Notes: generated by a model not told the origin, from the letters alone. 64,000 nucleotides of DNA from Glandiceps talaboti (GCF_964340395.1 NC_135561.1:23938986-24002985), one strand, 5' to 3'; positions 1-11,961 are shown, counted from the first letter of the stretch. A program made the numbers and translations.

Positions 1-2193
1 GTAAGTCAATAATATTGTAGGGTAGTGGTAAGTCAGGTAAGCAAGTCAATAATATTGTAGGGTAGTGGTAAGTCAGGTAAGTAAGTCAATAATATTGTAG
101 GGTAGTGGTAAGTCAGGTAAGTAGGTCAATAATATTGTAGAGTAGTGGTAAGTCAGGTAAGTAAGTCAATAATATTGTAGGGTAGTGGTAAGTCAGGTAA
201 GTAAGTCAGTAATATTGTAGGGTAGTGGTAAGTCAGGTAAGTAAGTCAATAATATTGTAGAGTAGTGGTAAGTCAGGTAAGTAAGTCAATAATATTGTAG
301 GGTAGTGGTAAGTCAGGTAAGTAAGTCAGTAATATTGTAGGGTAGTGGTAAGTCAGGTAAGTAAGTCAATAATATTGTAGAGTAGTGGTAAGTCAGGTAA
401 GTAAGTCAATAATATTGTAGGGTAGTGGTAAGTCAGGTAAGTAAGTCAGTAATATTGTAGGGTAGTGGTAAGTCAGGTAAGTAAGTCAATAATATTGTAG
501 GGTAGTGGTAAGTCAGGTAAGTAAGTCAATAATATTGTAGGGTAGTGGTAAGTCAGGTAAGTAAGTCAATAATATTGTAGGGTAGTGGTAAGTCAGGTAA
601 GTAAGTCAATAATATTGTAGAGTAGTGGTAAGTCAGGTAAGTAAGTCAATAATATTGTAGGGTAGTGGTAAGTCAGGTAAGTAAGTCAGTAATATTGTAG
701 GGTAGTGGTAAGTCAGGTAAGTAAGTCAATAATATTGTAGAGTAGTGGTAAGTCAGGTAAGTAAGTCAATAATATTGTAGGGTAGTGGTAAGTCAGGTAA
801 GTAAGTCAGTAATATTGTAGGGTAGTGGTAAGTCAGGTAAGTAAGTCAATAATATTGTAGGGTAGTGGTAAGTCAGGTAAGTAAGTCAATAATATTGTAG
901 GGTAGTGGTAAGTCAGGTAAGTAAGTCAATAATATTGTAGGGTAGTGGTAAGTCAGGTAAGTAAGTCAATAATATTGTAGGGTAGTGGTAAGTCAGGTAA
1001 GTAAGTCAATAATATTGTAGAGTAGTGGTAAGTCAGGTAAGTAAGTCAATAATATTGTAGGGTAGTGGTAAGTCAGGTAAGTAAGTCAGTAATATTGTAG
1101 GGTAGTGGTAAGTCAGGTAAGTAAGTCAATAATATTGTAGGGTAGTGGTAAGTCAGGTAAGTAAGTCAGTAATATTGTAGAGTAGTGGTAAGTCAGGTAA
1201 GTAAGTCAATAATATTGTAGGGTAGTGGTAAGTCAGGTAAGTAAGTCAGTAATATTGTAGGGTAGTGGTAAGTCAGGTAAGTAAGTCAATAATATTGTAG
1301 GGTAGTGGTAAGTCAGGTAAGTAAGTCAATAATATTGTAGGGTAGTGGTAAGTCAGGTAAGTAAGTCAATAATATTGTAGGGTAGTGGTAAGTCAGGTAA
1401 GTAAGTCAATAATATTGTAGAGTAGTGGTAAGTCAGGTAAGTAAGTCAATAATATTGTAGGGTAGTGGTAAGTCAGGTAAGTAAGTCAGTAATATTGTAG
1501 AGTAGTGGTAAGTCAGGTAAGTAAGTCAATAATATTGTAGAGTAGTGGTAAGTCAGGTAAGTAAGTCAATAATATTGTAGAGTAGTGGTAAGTCAGGTAA
1601 GTAAGTCAATAATATTGTAGAGTAGTGGTAAGTCAGGTAAGTAAGTCAATAATATTGTAGGGTAGTGGTAAGTCAGGTAAGTAAGTCAGTAATATTGTAG
1701 AGTAGTGGTAAGTCAGGTAAGTCAATAATATTTTAGGGTAGTGGTAAGTCAGGTAAGTAAGTCAATAATATTGTAGAGTAGTGGTAAGTCAGGTAAGTAA
1801 GTCAATAATATTGTAGAGTAGTGGTAAGTCAGGTAAGTAAGTCAATAATATTGTAGGGTAGTAGTAAGTCAGGTAAGTAAGTCAATAATATTGTAGGGTA
1901 GTAGTAAGTCAGGTAAGTAAGTCAATAATATTGTAGAGTAGTGGTAAGTCAGGTAAGTCAATAATATTGTAGAGTAGTGGTAAGTCAGGTAAGTAAGTCA
2001 ATAATATTGTAGAGTAGTGGTAAGTCAGGTAAGTAAGTCAATAATATTGTAGAGTAGTGGTAAGTCAGGTAAGTAAGTCAATAATATTGTAGAGTAGTGG
2101 TAAGTCAGGTAAGTAAGTCAATAATATTGTAGAGTAGTGGTAAGTCAGGTAAGTAAGTCAGTAATATTGTAGAGTAGTGGTAAGTCAGGTAAG
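1..2193. repeat. 40-bp minisatellite, about 54 units, with a 5'-splice-site motif in each unit
   Basis: The unit is 40 bp and repeats in exact register from base 1, so the array continues left of the window. Two positions vary (CAAT/CAGT and GGGTAG/AGAGTAG). A few units after 1700 are 4 bp shorter. Each unit contains GTAAGTCAGGTAAG, which includes CAG|GTAAG, a near-perfect metazoan 5' splice site. The units at 241-600 and 601-960 carry the same order of variants, so there is a 360-bp (9-unit) higher-order repeat. There is no ORF across it. It lies upstream of the first RRP1 exon I can see and may be intronic. Confidence 0.97.
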
Positions 2194-2204
2194 ATGAAGA
2201 AATA

Positions 2205-2350
2205 TTATAAATATATTTAGCATATAATGATCTCATCAGTGATATGGAAATTAGGTGTAAAATGTGAATTTTGGACAAAAACATCTCAAAAAGTACTTGG
2301 TCAATGAGACTGAAATTTGGTGAGATGTTTCTAGAAAGGTTATTCTGCAG
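2205..2350 (+). repeat. Family A fragment (fourth internal unit)
   Basis: This matches the last of the four degenerate internal direct repeats of family A (compare 4850-4975 and 6835-6965), with the phrase TCAAAAAGTACTTGGTC followed by GGTGAGATGTTTCT. It ends just before the hairpin of the next family A copy, so two copies sit head to tail. Confidence 0.8.
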
Positions 2351-2357
2351 TTTTTGT

Positions 2358-3517
2358 TAGCACAACTGAACTGATAAGGTTCAGTAGTGCTATAGGCATG
2401 GCAAAGTGTCTGTCTGTCTGTCTGTGTGTATGTGTGTAAACAACTTAAAGTCAAAAACTGCTGGACCGATTGCTTTGATATTTGGTGGTCATGTTACTTC
2501 TGGTGTCAAGTTGGGAAATTGTTCAAATGAAAGTGATTGCATCAGGGATGTGGGTTTTGGGTCAAAAAATGTGATTTTTGGTCAAAAAACTTAAACTCAG
2601 AAACTACTGGGCAGATTGGTGCGAAATTTGGTGGGAACATTCTTAAGGGGGTGTAAAGTAAGATTTGTTCATGACGGGATGATTCCATCAGTGATATGCA
2701 AATTAGGGCTGAAAATGTGTCTTTTTGGTTAAAAATCTATAATTCCAAAACCACTGAGCAGATTGGGCTGAAATTTAATGGAAATGCATTTAGGGATGTA
2801 TGGACGAAGATATGTTAAGCATACCATGATTCCATGAGTGATATGGAATTAAGGTGTAAAAATGTGAATTTTGGTCAAAAACTTATATCTCAAAAAATAC
2901 TAAGTGAATGAGTTTGAAACTTGGTGAGATGTTTCTAGAAGTGTTATTCTTTGTCATTGCTTTTCCTCAAAAATCTTCAACTCTGAAATTACCCAGTAGA
3001 TTGAGCTTAACTTTGTTGAGAATGTGTAGATTTGTCCTCATTAATAGCTGACACAGTGAGAACAGTACATTGTTAATTAACTATAATGTTTACTTTACTA
3101 TTTCCTCTGGTGGTAAAGCCTGTAGCATGGCCAGTTTGGTTTATGACTGGATTATGTAATATATTGTAAGACAGCTGTTTCATCACCTACCCATATAAAC
3201 TGAATGTAGCTGGCTTTTACAATATTACGATAAGACAACCAAGAAAGATAAACCTGTTACATTGGTATGACTTGGTTCCAAATTGATTTAAAAAAATAAA
3301 GAAGTACAAAACCTTGTAGACACATCCCTTTAAAGTTTGATTAGGATGTTGCTATACTTGTCTTGTACACTTCCAACATAGGATGGCTGGATTATGATGA
3401 TGGAAATTAGGTATGAAAATTTTGTTTTGGTTACAACTTTAAATCTTCAAAAAATTATATATCTATCATTGCCCTGAACATGAAGTTGTGCGGCAACGCA
3501 ATATTTGCGCTATTTTT
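2358..3517 (+). mobile_element. Family A element, subfamily with a variant 3' end
   Basis: It starts with the family A hairpin (TAGCACAACTGAAC paired with GTTCAGTAGTGCTA), then a TCTG simple repeat, then degenerate direct repeats of about 146 bp. From 2941 it differs from standard A copies and shares about 560 bp with 7320-7900. The 3' end has GTTGTGC, a partial inverted copy of the 5' terminus, followed by CGCA-ATATT-TGCG and a T run. That stem differs from the standard A stem (CGCC-ATT-GGCG) but still pairs. No protein is encoded, so this is a non-autonomous element. The assignment to the Helentron-like class is inference. Confidence 0.65.
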
Positions 3518-4354
3518 CAAAATACGTTGACACAATTGGCCCTAGCAACCATGACCATGCCCTTAGCATAACCAAATGCCTGTATATTTTGCTAAAATAA
3601 CATCATCTGGTAGACTTTGACCTGAACGTTGACCGTCAGGGTCACTTAACAAAATCAGTTTATTTGTTGCATGTCACATGCACTTAATGGTGTTCTTTAG
3701 TCACATGTGCAAGAAAAATACTGTTGGAGGAAGGAAGATGCCGGTATTGAATATATTAACGTATATATATGCATACATGGCCCAACCCACCGGTTATCGT
3801 AATCTCAATGGAATGTCCGGTCTGAAAATGACATTTGCTAGACTGATCGGACAAAGCCCTCACTGTGAACTTTGTTCGCTTATGGTATCGGAACGTCTAG
3901 CAGACTAAGATGCATTGTAACATGCATTTGAAATCAGAACTGTGGCCTGTGTACTTCACAGTTGGTAATGTATTGTGGCCTGTGTACTTCACAGTTGGTA
4001 ATGTATTGTGTGAAAGGAAATTTAATAAAGTGTACTTTTGCTCTTTCATAATAATAATTTGCATAATTAGCCCACCTAATGTGGATAATTTTGGAAACTC
4101 GTTTTTGGAGGATTTGTATCCAGATTTCTAGGACACTATCAGATTCAGCACCCTTTGAAACTGAATACTGAAATTTCATTTATACAAAGTTCTTTACAAG
4201 AAATATGCATGCGTAATTAATGGAACTCATGATTTCCATATATCTATTCATATTTATAATAGATACTTACTACAGTACCTCCTTATTTCAGTTGACAAAC
4301 ACTTTTTCTATGTGAAAAACTGATAACCTTGTCTAGAAATGTCATTTTCTTTTT
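3518..4354. other. Non-coding stretch with a family A remnant and a 34-bp duplication
   Basis: Bases 3518-3620 hold a decayed piece of the family A 108-bp internal repeat (CCCTAGCAACCATGACCATG). Bases 3942-4009 are two exact copies of a 34-bp unit (GTGGCCTGTGTACTTCAC...). The open frames here are short and unlike any family I know. I see no exon with good splice sites. Confidence 0.6.
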
Positions 4355-5850
4355 TAGCACAACTGAACTGAGGTTCAGTAGTGCTATATGGATCCCCCGG
4401 CGTCTGTCTGTCTGTCTGTCTGTCTGTCTGTGTGTGTGTGTGTGTGTGTATATGTGTAAACAACTTAAACTCAAAAACTGCTGAATCGATTGCCATGATA
4501 TTTGGTGGGTCCATTACCTTGGTTGTCTAGTTGGGAAATTGTTCAAATCAAAAAAATCGCATCACAGATGTGTGATTTGGGTCAAAAAATGTGATTTTTG
4601 GTCAAAAAACTTAAACTCAGAAACTACTGGGCAGATTGGTGCGAAATTTGGTGGGAACATTCTTAAGGGGATGTAAAGTAAGATTTGTCCATAACGGGAT
4701 GATTCCATCAGTTATATGCAAATTAGGGCTAAAAAATGTGTCTTTTTGGTTAAAAATCTATAATTCCAAAACTACTGAGCAGATTGGGCTGAAATTTAAT
4801 GGGAATGTATCTAGGGATGTATGGACAAAGAAATATTAAGCATACCATGATTCCATGAGTGATATGCAAATTAGGTGTAAAAATGTTCATTTTTGGTCAA
4901 AAACTTATATCTCAAAAGTACTTGGTCACCGAGTCTGAAACTTGGTGAGATGTTTCTGCATGTTATTCTTCAAAACATTTTGACAAAATTGGCCCTAGCA
5001 ACCATGACCACGCCCTTAGCAACAACCAAATGGCAGTATATTTTGGTCAAATAACATCATATGGTAGGCAAATGAATAAACATTAAAAAAATGTATGCAA
5101 ATACCGTAGCAACCATGACCACGCCCATAGCAACAGCCAAACGGTCGTGTATTTCACAAAGATAACAACAGGGATTAATAGACAATTGAATAAACGTTCA
5201 AAAAATGTGTGTAAATTTGCCTAGCAACAAGACCACGCCCATAGCAACAGCCAAATAATCATGTATATTGCAAAGATAACAGGAATAGAAAGACAAATGA
5301 ATAAACATTCAAAAAATGTATGCAAATGTGCCTAGCAACAAGACCACGCCCATAGCAACAGCCAAATGATCACATATATTGCAAAGATAACAAAGGGGAT
5401 TAATAGACAATTGAATAAACATTCAAAAAAATGTATGTAAATATGCCTAGCAACAAGACCAAGCCCATAGCAACAGCCAAATAATCACATATATTGCAAA
5501 GATAACAACAGGAATAGAAGACAAATGAATAAACATTCAAAAAATGTATGCAAGTGTGCCTAGCAACAAGACCACGCCCATAGCAACAGCCAAATGATCA
5601 CATATATTGTGAAGATAACAATGGAGATTAATAGACAATTGAATAAACATTCAAAAAATGTATGTAAATATGCCTAGCAACAAGACCACATCCATAGCAA
5701 CAGCCAAATGATAGCATATATCGTAAAGATAGCAACATGGTTGGATAGGCAACTGGATAGTCATTCACCAAATGAACACTTATTGTTCGCATGTTAGTTA
5801 GCATTTTTAAAAACTGTACAGTTGTGCTACAATGCCATTGGCGGTATTTT
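4355..5850 (+). mobile_element. Family A element, full length
   Basis: This is a complete copy of about 1.5 kb. In order it has: a 5' hairpin with stems of 6 and 7 bp around one A-A mismatch and loop TGAG; TCTG/TG simple repeats; four degenerate direct repeats near 4463, 4609, 4758 and 4901 (146-bp spacing); and about six repeats of some 108 bp (CTAGCAACAAGACCACGCCC, 4990-5760). The subterminal CAGTTGTGCTA at 5819-5829 is the exact inverted copy of the first 11 bases. A short tail follows with a stem-loop ending in a T run. It encodes nothing. The layout matches Helentron-associated non-autonomous elements (HINE, DINE-1, pearl) as I know them; that label is inference. Confidence 0.75.
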
Positions 5851-6367
5851 TTAAATCATATCACAATGTTGGGAAAAACTTAATTGTTCACAATTTGGAA
5901 GTCATGGCAGAAAAAAATTCGGAAATGTAATGCTGTACAAATCTGTATCATTGTTCAAAAGTTCTTGGCAGATTTTAGTCATTCAAGTGTTATTTATCAA
6001 TGATGAGCTTTTTAATGAGACATGACCTTTGACCTTGACAAACATTTTCAAGGTGAAGAGAGAGAAAGGGTGATATTCTAGCTGTACACTTAAGATGGCC
6101 ATTGGCAAATAGTATTTCTAATTATACTGGAAACCCATCACTACACTTGTTTGCATCCCTGGAAAGTCCAACAAAGCATTTCTATGTTAAAATTGCCAAA
6201 ACACTAATCATTTTACACAATACAACACATAAGTTGGGGCTATGTCTTCTACTGAAGGTTGTTTTGATATATTGTAGGGATGTTCATTTTGATATCTAGT
6301 TGGGAAATTGTTCAAAGCAAAATGATCGAATAACAGGTGTGTTATTTGGGTCAAAAAATGCCATTTT
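5851..6367. other. No gene seen
   Basis: This is AT-rich unique-looking sequence between two family A elements. The longest open frame is 65 codons and resembles nothing I know. Bases 6285-6367 are a family A fragment (TAGTTGGGAAATTGTTCAAA) directly before the next hairpin. Confidence 0.6.
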
Positions 6368-7901
6368 TAGCACAACTGAACTGAGGTTCAGTAGTGCTAT
6401 AGGGATCGCCCAGCGTCTGTCTGTCTGTGTGTATGTGTGTGTGTGTAAACAACTTAAAGTCAAAAACTGCTGAACCGATTACCATGATATTTGGTGGGTC
6501 CATTACCTTGGGTGTCTAGTTGGGAAATTGTTCAAATCAAAATGATCTTACCACTGGTTTGTGATTTGGGTCAAAAAATGTAATTTTTGGTCAAAAAACT
6601 TGAAATCAAAAAGTACTGGGCAGATTGGGCTAAAATTTGGGTGAAACATTCTTCAGGGTGTTTTTACTAAGAATTGTTCATGATATGATGGTCCCATCAG
6701 TGATATGCAAATTACGGCTAAAATGTTTCTTTTTGGTTAAAAATCTTTAATTCCAAAACCACTGAGCAGATTGGGCTGACATTTAATGGGAATGCATGTA
6801 GGGATGTATAGATGAAGATATATTAAGCATACAATGATTCCATGAGTGATATGCAAATTCGGTGTAAAAATGTTCAATTTTGGTCAAAAACTTATATCTC
6901 AAAAAGTACATGGTCAATGAGTCTGAAACTTGGTGAGATGTTTCTGAAAGTGTTATTCTGCAGATTTTGTTAAAAACATTTTGACCCAATTGGCCCTAGC
7001 AACCATGACTGCGCCCTTAGTAACAGCCAGAACTTAAAAACTACTGGGCAGATTGGGCTGAAATTTGGGTAAAACATTCTTCAGGGTGTTCAGAAATGTT
7101 CATAACATCAGTGATATGCAAATTAGGGCTAAAATAGTGTCTTTTTGGTCAAAAGTGTTTATTTCCAAAACTACTGAGCAGATTGGACTGAAATTTGATG
7201 CGGATGCATCTTGAAGATCTCATCAGTACTATGGAATTTAGGTGTAAAAATGTGAATTTGGACTTGTATCTCAAAAATTATTTGGTGAATTAGTCTGAAA
7301 CTTGGCGAGATGTTTTTAGAAGTGTTATTCTATATCATTGCTTTTCCTAAAAAATCTTCAACTTTGAAATTACCCAGTAGATTGAGCTTAACTTTGTTGA
7401 AAATGTGTAGATTTGTCCTCATTAATAGCTGACATAGTGAAAACAGTACATTGTTAATTAGCCATAATGTTTACTTTACTATTTCCTCTGGTGGTAAAGA
7501 GTGTAGTATGGCCAGTTTGGTTTATGACTTGATTAATATGTAATGTGTTGTAAGACAGCTGTTTCATCACCTACCCATATAAACTGAATGTAGCTGGTGT
7601 TTAAAATATTACAATACGACAACCAAGAAAGTTAAACCTGTTACATTGGTATGACTTGGTTCCAAATTGATTTAAAAAAATAAAGAAGTACAAAACCTTG
7701 TTGACACATCACTTTAAAGTTTGATTAGGATGTTGCTATACTTGTCTTGTACACTTCCAACATAGGATGGCTGGATTATGATGATGGAAATTAGGTATGA
7801 AAATTTTGTTTTGGTTACAACTTTAAATCTTCAAAAAATTATATATCTATCATTGGCCTGAACATGAACTTGTGCGACAATGCAATATTTGCGCTATTTT
7901 T
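6368..7901 (+). mobile_element. Family A element with the variant 3' end, rearranged
   Basis: It begins with the family A hairpin and TCTG/TG repeat. The internal direct repeats run to about 6990 and then partly repeat at 7020-7320, so this copy has gained units. From 7320 it follows the same 560-bp segment as 2941-3517 and ends with the same tail (TTGTGC, then a CGCA-type inverted repeat, GCGCTATTTTT). Two copies with the same unusual right half show that this is a genuine subfamily and not a chance junction. Confidence 0.65.
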
Positions 7902-7904
7902 GTC

Positions 7905-9218
7905 AAAAAAAAATACTTGGCAGATTGCTCTGACAAGTGGTGGTAATGTTCTTAGTGGTGTGCAGAATAAGATTTGTTCATGACATGATCACTCTTGAAA
8001 CATTCACCATTTGGACAATTATTGTTAACACAGGCGTCAACATTAGGTTTGTGTAACTACAAGTGAATTTAAATTTCGTTAGTTCCTCGATGTCAATAAT
8101 CAATCACATGATCTGAGTACAAATTATCAATAGTTCTTCCATTCATTATAGAGAAACTTTCAATGATATCTGTTACAGCAGCAGGACTGATAAACCAAGT
8201 CAACTTTCACAGAAAATTGTAGAATTCTTTTCAACTACAAATGTTGTAGTGTACCCCACTTTAGCTTTCTGGGTAACGTTTCTACTTTATTTATAATTGC
8301 TTTTTATGGTCAAAACCCAAAATCATTTCACTAGATATTGTTTACTGATCACAACACCTTTCATATATTTTTTTTTTACAAAAGTTTCCAACACTAAAAC
8401 AAAAACTGGTAAACAACTTCAAAATTTATCAAGTACCAATATTTGTATACAGAGTGTTGATACGTAGTACACATACAATCAGTACAAAAGTTACTCACAT
8501 ACACAGAAGGTTCTAAAAATGTAGTTGTTTACCTGTCAAGAATTGACAGTTTGGTCCAAGATATCTGTTTGGACAAACACAGATGAAGTAATTGTCTGCG
8601 TTTATGCAAATTCCACCGTTGAGGCAGGTTTCACTCGTACACACATTGGTCGCTGAAATATACCCATGCCAATAAAAATATAATGCCTTTTAAATTGTTG
8701 CAAACAACGCTAACAGACCTGACAGAATAAATGCAAACTCAAATTAATTATAATGTTAAAGATCTATGAATCACAGTGTTCTCCACAGATAAAAACAAAT
8801 AAGGGGATGGCTAATTTGCATGTATATTAACATACTTATTTACATACATTTGCATAAATTTGAAGAAGTATACTAGTATTCTCAAATGAGATAGCTTCTA
8901 GTATTGCAACTACAGATAATTTGTTTCTTAGCAACTGTTTCGTTAATGCAGCTAGTGATGTTTGGATCGTCGCTAAGATTTCTTACCTACCCCTGAGACA
9001 AGTGAATAAACATTCAAAAAATGTATGTGAAAAATATGCCAATCAACAGACCATGTCCATAGCAACAGCTACATGACCACATATATTGCGAAGATAACAA
9101 CATGGCTGGATAGGCAACTGGATAGTCATGCAGCAAATGAATTCCTATACTTAGTATGGATCAGCATGTGGATAAACATTTTAAAAACTGTACAGTTTAT
9201 GCTACAACACCATTTTTT
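7905..9218 (+). mobile_element. Family A element carrying about 1 kb of foreign DNA
   Basis: Bases 7905-7990 match the second internal repeat of family A (CAGATTGCTCTGACAAGTGG ... GATTTGTTCATGACATGATC). Bases 8997-9215 match the 108-bp repeat and 3' end of family A (GATAACAACATGGCTGGATA, then a decayed GTTTATGCTACAACACCA). Between them, 7991-8996 has no similarity to other A copies and contains the EGF-like exon. The 3' tail is cut by the start of family B at 9219. Either the element captured a gene fragment, or A-derived pieces landed on both sides of a real exon. Confidence 0.5.
8533..8652 (-). CDS. Single exon encoding one EGF-like domain
   Basis: Read on the minus strand, TATTTCAG is followed by a 120-nt open exon and then the donor GTAAAC. 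The 40 codons hold six cysteines with spacing C-x4-C-x5-C-x8-C-x-C-x8-C, the calcium-independent EGF pattern. The usual NGG lies between the second and third cysteine and a Gly two residues before the sixth. Both introns are phase 1, as is normal for EGF exons that are shuffled as modules. Such domains occur in extracellular or membrane proteins (Notch, fibropellin, lectin-like receptors) and are disulphide-bonded. I find no neighbouring exon on the minus strand within several kb, so this may be an isolated or captured exon and not part of a working gene. It lies inside or upstream of the RRP1 gene on the opposite strand. Confidence 0.85.
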
Positions 9219-9257
9219 CCTTCCGTAAGGAAGGAGATATAAGAGGGCTTGAAAAGT

Positions 9258-9296
<39 letters not shown>

Positions 9297-11212
9297 ACCA
9301 TTTTCGAAAAAATGGCTGCATCAATTCGAACAAAATTTGATAGACATGTTTCATAGGGTAATGGCAAGAACTGATAAGGTTTTGGTAAACATTCCATGAA
9401 TATTAATGAGCAATTTACGTAATTAATGGTTTTCGGTATTGTAAATCGCCCATCACACGTCGCATACATGTGTGCCAAGGAAATTAAAGGCTGCCCTCAG
9501 CGCTCATTAGCTGGTTAGTCGTGCATGCAGTGTCAGGTTACCAGCACATCGCACGGCGTTCGTGCCAACCCTGTCAGTGATATTCAAAGCATTGGGTAAG
9601 TAATCGTACAGCTTTGCATGTTTTGATGATGACTTTTGTATCAACTAAAATGTTAGATGGAGACATACGTTAGAACGCTAAAAATCACTGGCCATTGTTA
9701 ACTAAACAAAGTCCATCGAGTAAAAATAACAGTCGCCATGTGAGGCACGCCGTTTTGATCTCTCAAATCAAATATGTTTGCAATAGACTACTTTTTAATT
9801 CATTACAATAGGAAGCGGTGCCATACGGCTGTAGTATAAGTAATAAATGTCACATAAAATCAAAGTAAGTTCATTATTTTCCAAGCTGGGTTGTTCTTTT
9901 ACATAACAGATTACAGTAACATTACATGTGATAAAGAAGAACAGTTGTTGTTTAGTCTACTGCACTGTGTGTGATCATGACATCCTTTGCTTTCTGAAAT
10001 CCACACTGAGCTTGTCATCCAGATAAAAAATTTAGTAAGCAAGTACTGCAAATCTGATGCATTCTCAACCACCATGATCGAATCTCCTTTCATACGTAAC
10101 TGCATAGTGCAATACACAACTAACTTTCACTGTACATTTTTTTTCTACATTGTCACCAATCTTTTGCAAACAATATCATATCAACCAAAATTTTGTTTTT
10201 AACTGAAAAAGTTCTCAAATCTGAAAAAAGCCATTTATTATCAAAATCTTTGAAAGCTTGAGTTTCCATTACTATGTGTAATTACACAGATAGGTCAATG
10301 TGCCCTAAAGGTTCAATGACCAAAATCAATCAATTAAACATACATACATACGTACGTACATACATTCATACATACATTCAAAATAATGCACACACACCTA
10401 CACAATTTAGTTTGATTAGAATTGGTTGGATGTCAAATTCTTACAACTTTCATATAATTGTTTCAACTTTTATTGAAATAAATAAAGAGTAACAATCCAA
10501 GATGCTTTGTTTGAAGCCATGATCTCAATAACTAACACTTTTTTCTTTTTTCTTTTCTTTTCTTTTTTGGTGGGTCATGGATTCGCCTTGACTAACTGAA
10601 GATATCCAGGTGGAGAGGAAGACAATTGCAACAGACATTCCTACATTCATTATTTCCCTTACAAACCAACACTTACATCCTTGATGATAAACAGACATTC
10701 GAACACATTACAGTCATCAACTTTACCAACAAACACTAATATCTAATATAATAACTAATAACTCATTTACTCACCATCCTTCAAACAAACACTAAGTTAG
10801 TGTTTGTTAAACATATTTACTCCAGAAGGAGAAATCCCACTGATGGGAATTAGTTGAGTCTATTGTGAGCAATAGAATCGACTGGTCAGATTCGATCAAC
10901 TGGCAAAAAACTGGCTAAGGCAGAAAATCAAAGGCAAATACCAAAGGCAAACAAGACATTGTCAAAAGTCTAAACAAAGAAAAACATTATAACACAAAGA
11001 ATATCAAACAATCACAATAGAAAACAAAAACAAATGAAATAATGACAATACACAAAAATATTTAAATCATAATCTTTATAGCAATGGGCAATTAACAATC
11101 AATGAGGAAAAATAACTAATTGCACATGTTCTGTTGTATTCCATCAAATCTCTGTAAGAACGAGAATATCAAAACTTTATCCTTACAGAAGGCATTCAGT
11201 TAAAATATGGTT
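9219..11212 (+). mobile_element. Family B element, full length (about 2.0 kb)
   Basis: It starts with the hairpin CCTTCC-GTAA-GGAAGG, then a (TG)n run (9259-9294), then a passage (CAATTCGAACAAAATTTGAT) that recalls the internal repeats of families A and C. At 11181-11192, CCTTACAGAAGG is an 11/12 inverted copy of the first 12 bases, followed by a 20-nt tail ending in TT. The left flank is a T run. The second copy at 55562-62112 has the same two ends. The open frames inside are short and not protein-like, so it is non-autonomous. It was inserted in the 3' end of a family A element. Confidence 0.7.
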
Positions 11213-11310
11213 CATGAAATGGTGTACTGCCTAGCCGAAGTATTCTCGAAATCTCCCCAAACCTTTGTAAATTTGTGAAAAAACTGGCAAGATCTGAAAA
11301 CACATTTCTA

Positions 11311-11721
11311 GTTGATATGTGAATTAACTATGTGTAGTATTATATCTTGTAGTTGATATGTGAATTAACTATGTGTAGTATTATATCTTGTAGTTGATAT
11401 GTGAATTAACTATGTGTAGTATTATATCTTGTAGTTGATATGTGAATTAACTATGTGTAGTATTATATCTTGTAGTTGATATGTAAATTAACTATGTGTA
11501 GTATTATATCTTGTAGTTGATATGTGAATTAACTATGTGTAGTATTATATCTTGTAGTTGATATGTGAATTAACTATGTGTAGTATTATATCTTGTAGTT
11601 GATATGTGAATTAACTATGTGTAGTATTATATCTTGTAGTTGATATGTGAATTAACTATGTGTAGTATTATATCTTGTAGTTGATATGTGAATTAACTAT
11701 GTGTAGTATTATATCTTGTAG
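11311..11721 (+). repeat. 41-bp minisatellite, 10 units, each ending in a 3'-splice-site-like AG
   Basis: There are ten almost identical 41-bp units (one G/A change near 11484). The last base of the array is the AG directly before RRP1 exon 11722-11786. Each unit carries TTAACTAT (branch-point-like) and TATATCTTGTAG, so the real 3' splice site is the last of ten near-identical candidates. The base string before the first unit (TTTCTAG) also ends in AG. Confidence 0.95.
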
Positions 11722-11786
11722 TTATCTCAAGAAGAAACACTGAAGATGATTGATCCATTTTGTCAGCTTGCTGTCAAGACATCAAA
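11722..11786 (+). CDS. RRP1: RRP1/Nop52 family protein, exon (conserved IDPFC segment)
   Basis: This is a 65-nt exon: acceptor TATCTTGTAG, start in phase 0, end after two bases of a codon, donor GTAAGT. It encodes LSQEETLKMIDPFCQLAVKT and so on. Rrp1/Nop52 proteins have a matching segment (IDPFC followed by a basic-Thr-Lys stretch) near the end of the conserved N-terminal domain. The family acts in the nucleolus in processing of pre-rRNA for the large ribosomal subunit. The next exon, 25481-25676, begins with the single base needed to complete the Lys codon and continues the family alignment (IVVNEI against LVLNNI in vertebrates). Earlier exons are not in the window or not recognised. Confidence 0.8.
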
Positions 11787-11961
11787 GTAAGTGTGATATG
11801 TTGTTGGTGGCAGAGTGGGTAATCCGCTTGCCTCTTACCTCTGTGGTTGATCAGTTTGAATCTGCAAAATAATGCAGGTTTTCCTGGGTACATGTACATA
11901 TACTTTGGTTTCCTCCTGCATTAACATTGCACCCATGAGTGATGGCCCTTACTGAGCTTTT

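Noticed and set aside
1-2193. CRISPR-like direct repeat array
   Set aside because: Units are contiguous with no unique spacers, and the context is a eukaryotic intron. The same holds for the other arrays.
2251-2594. Conserved protein-like phrase (LKSKTA...IFGG) recurring at 2440, 6450, 12105 and 62330
   Set aside because: It is the first internal repeat of family A translated. Frames differ between copies and stops are not avoided, so it is DNA repetition and not a protein.
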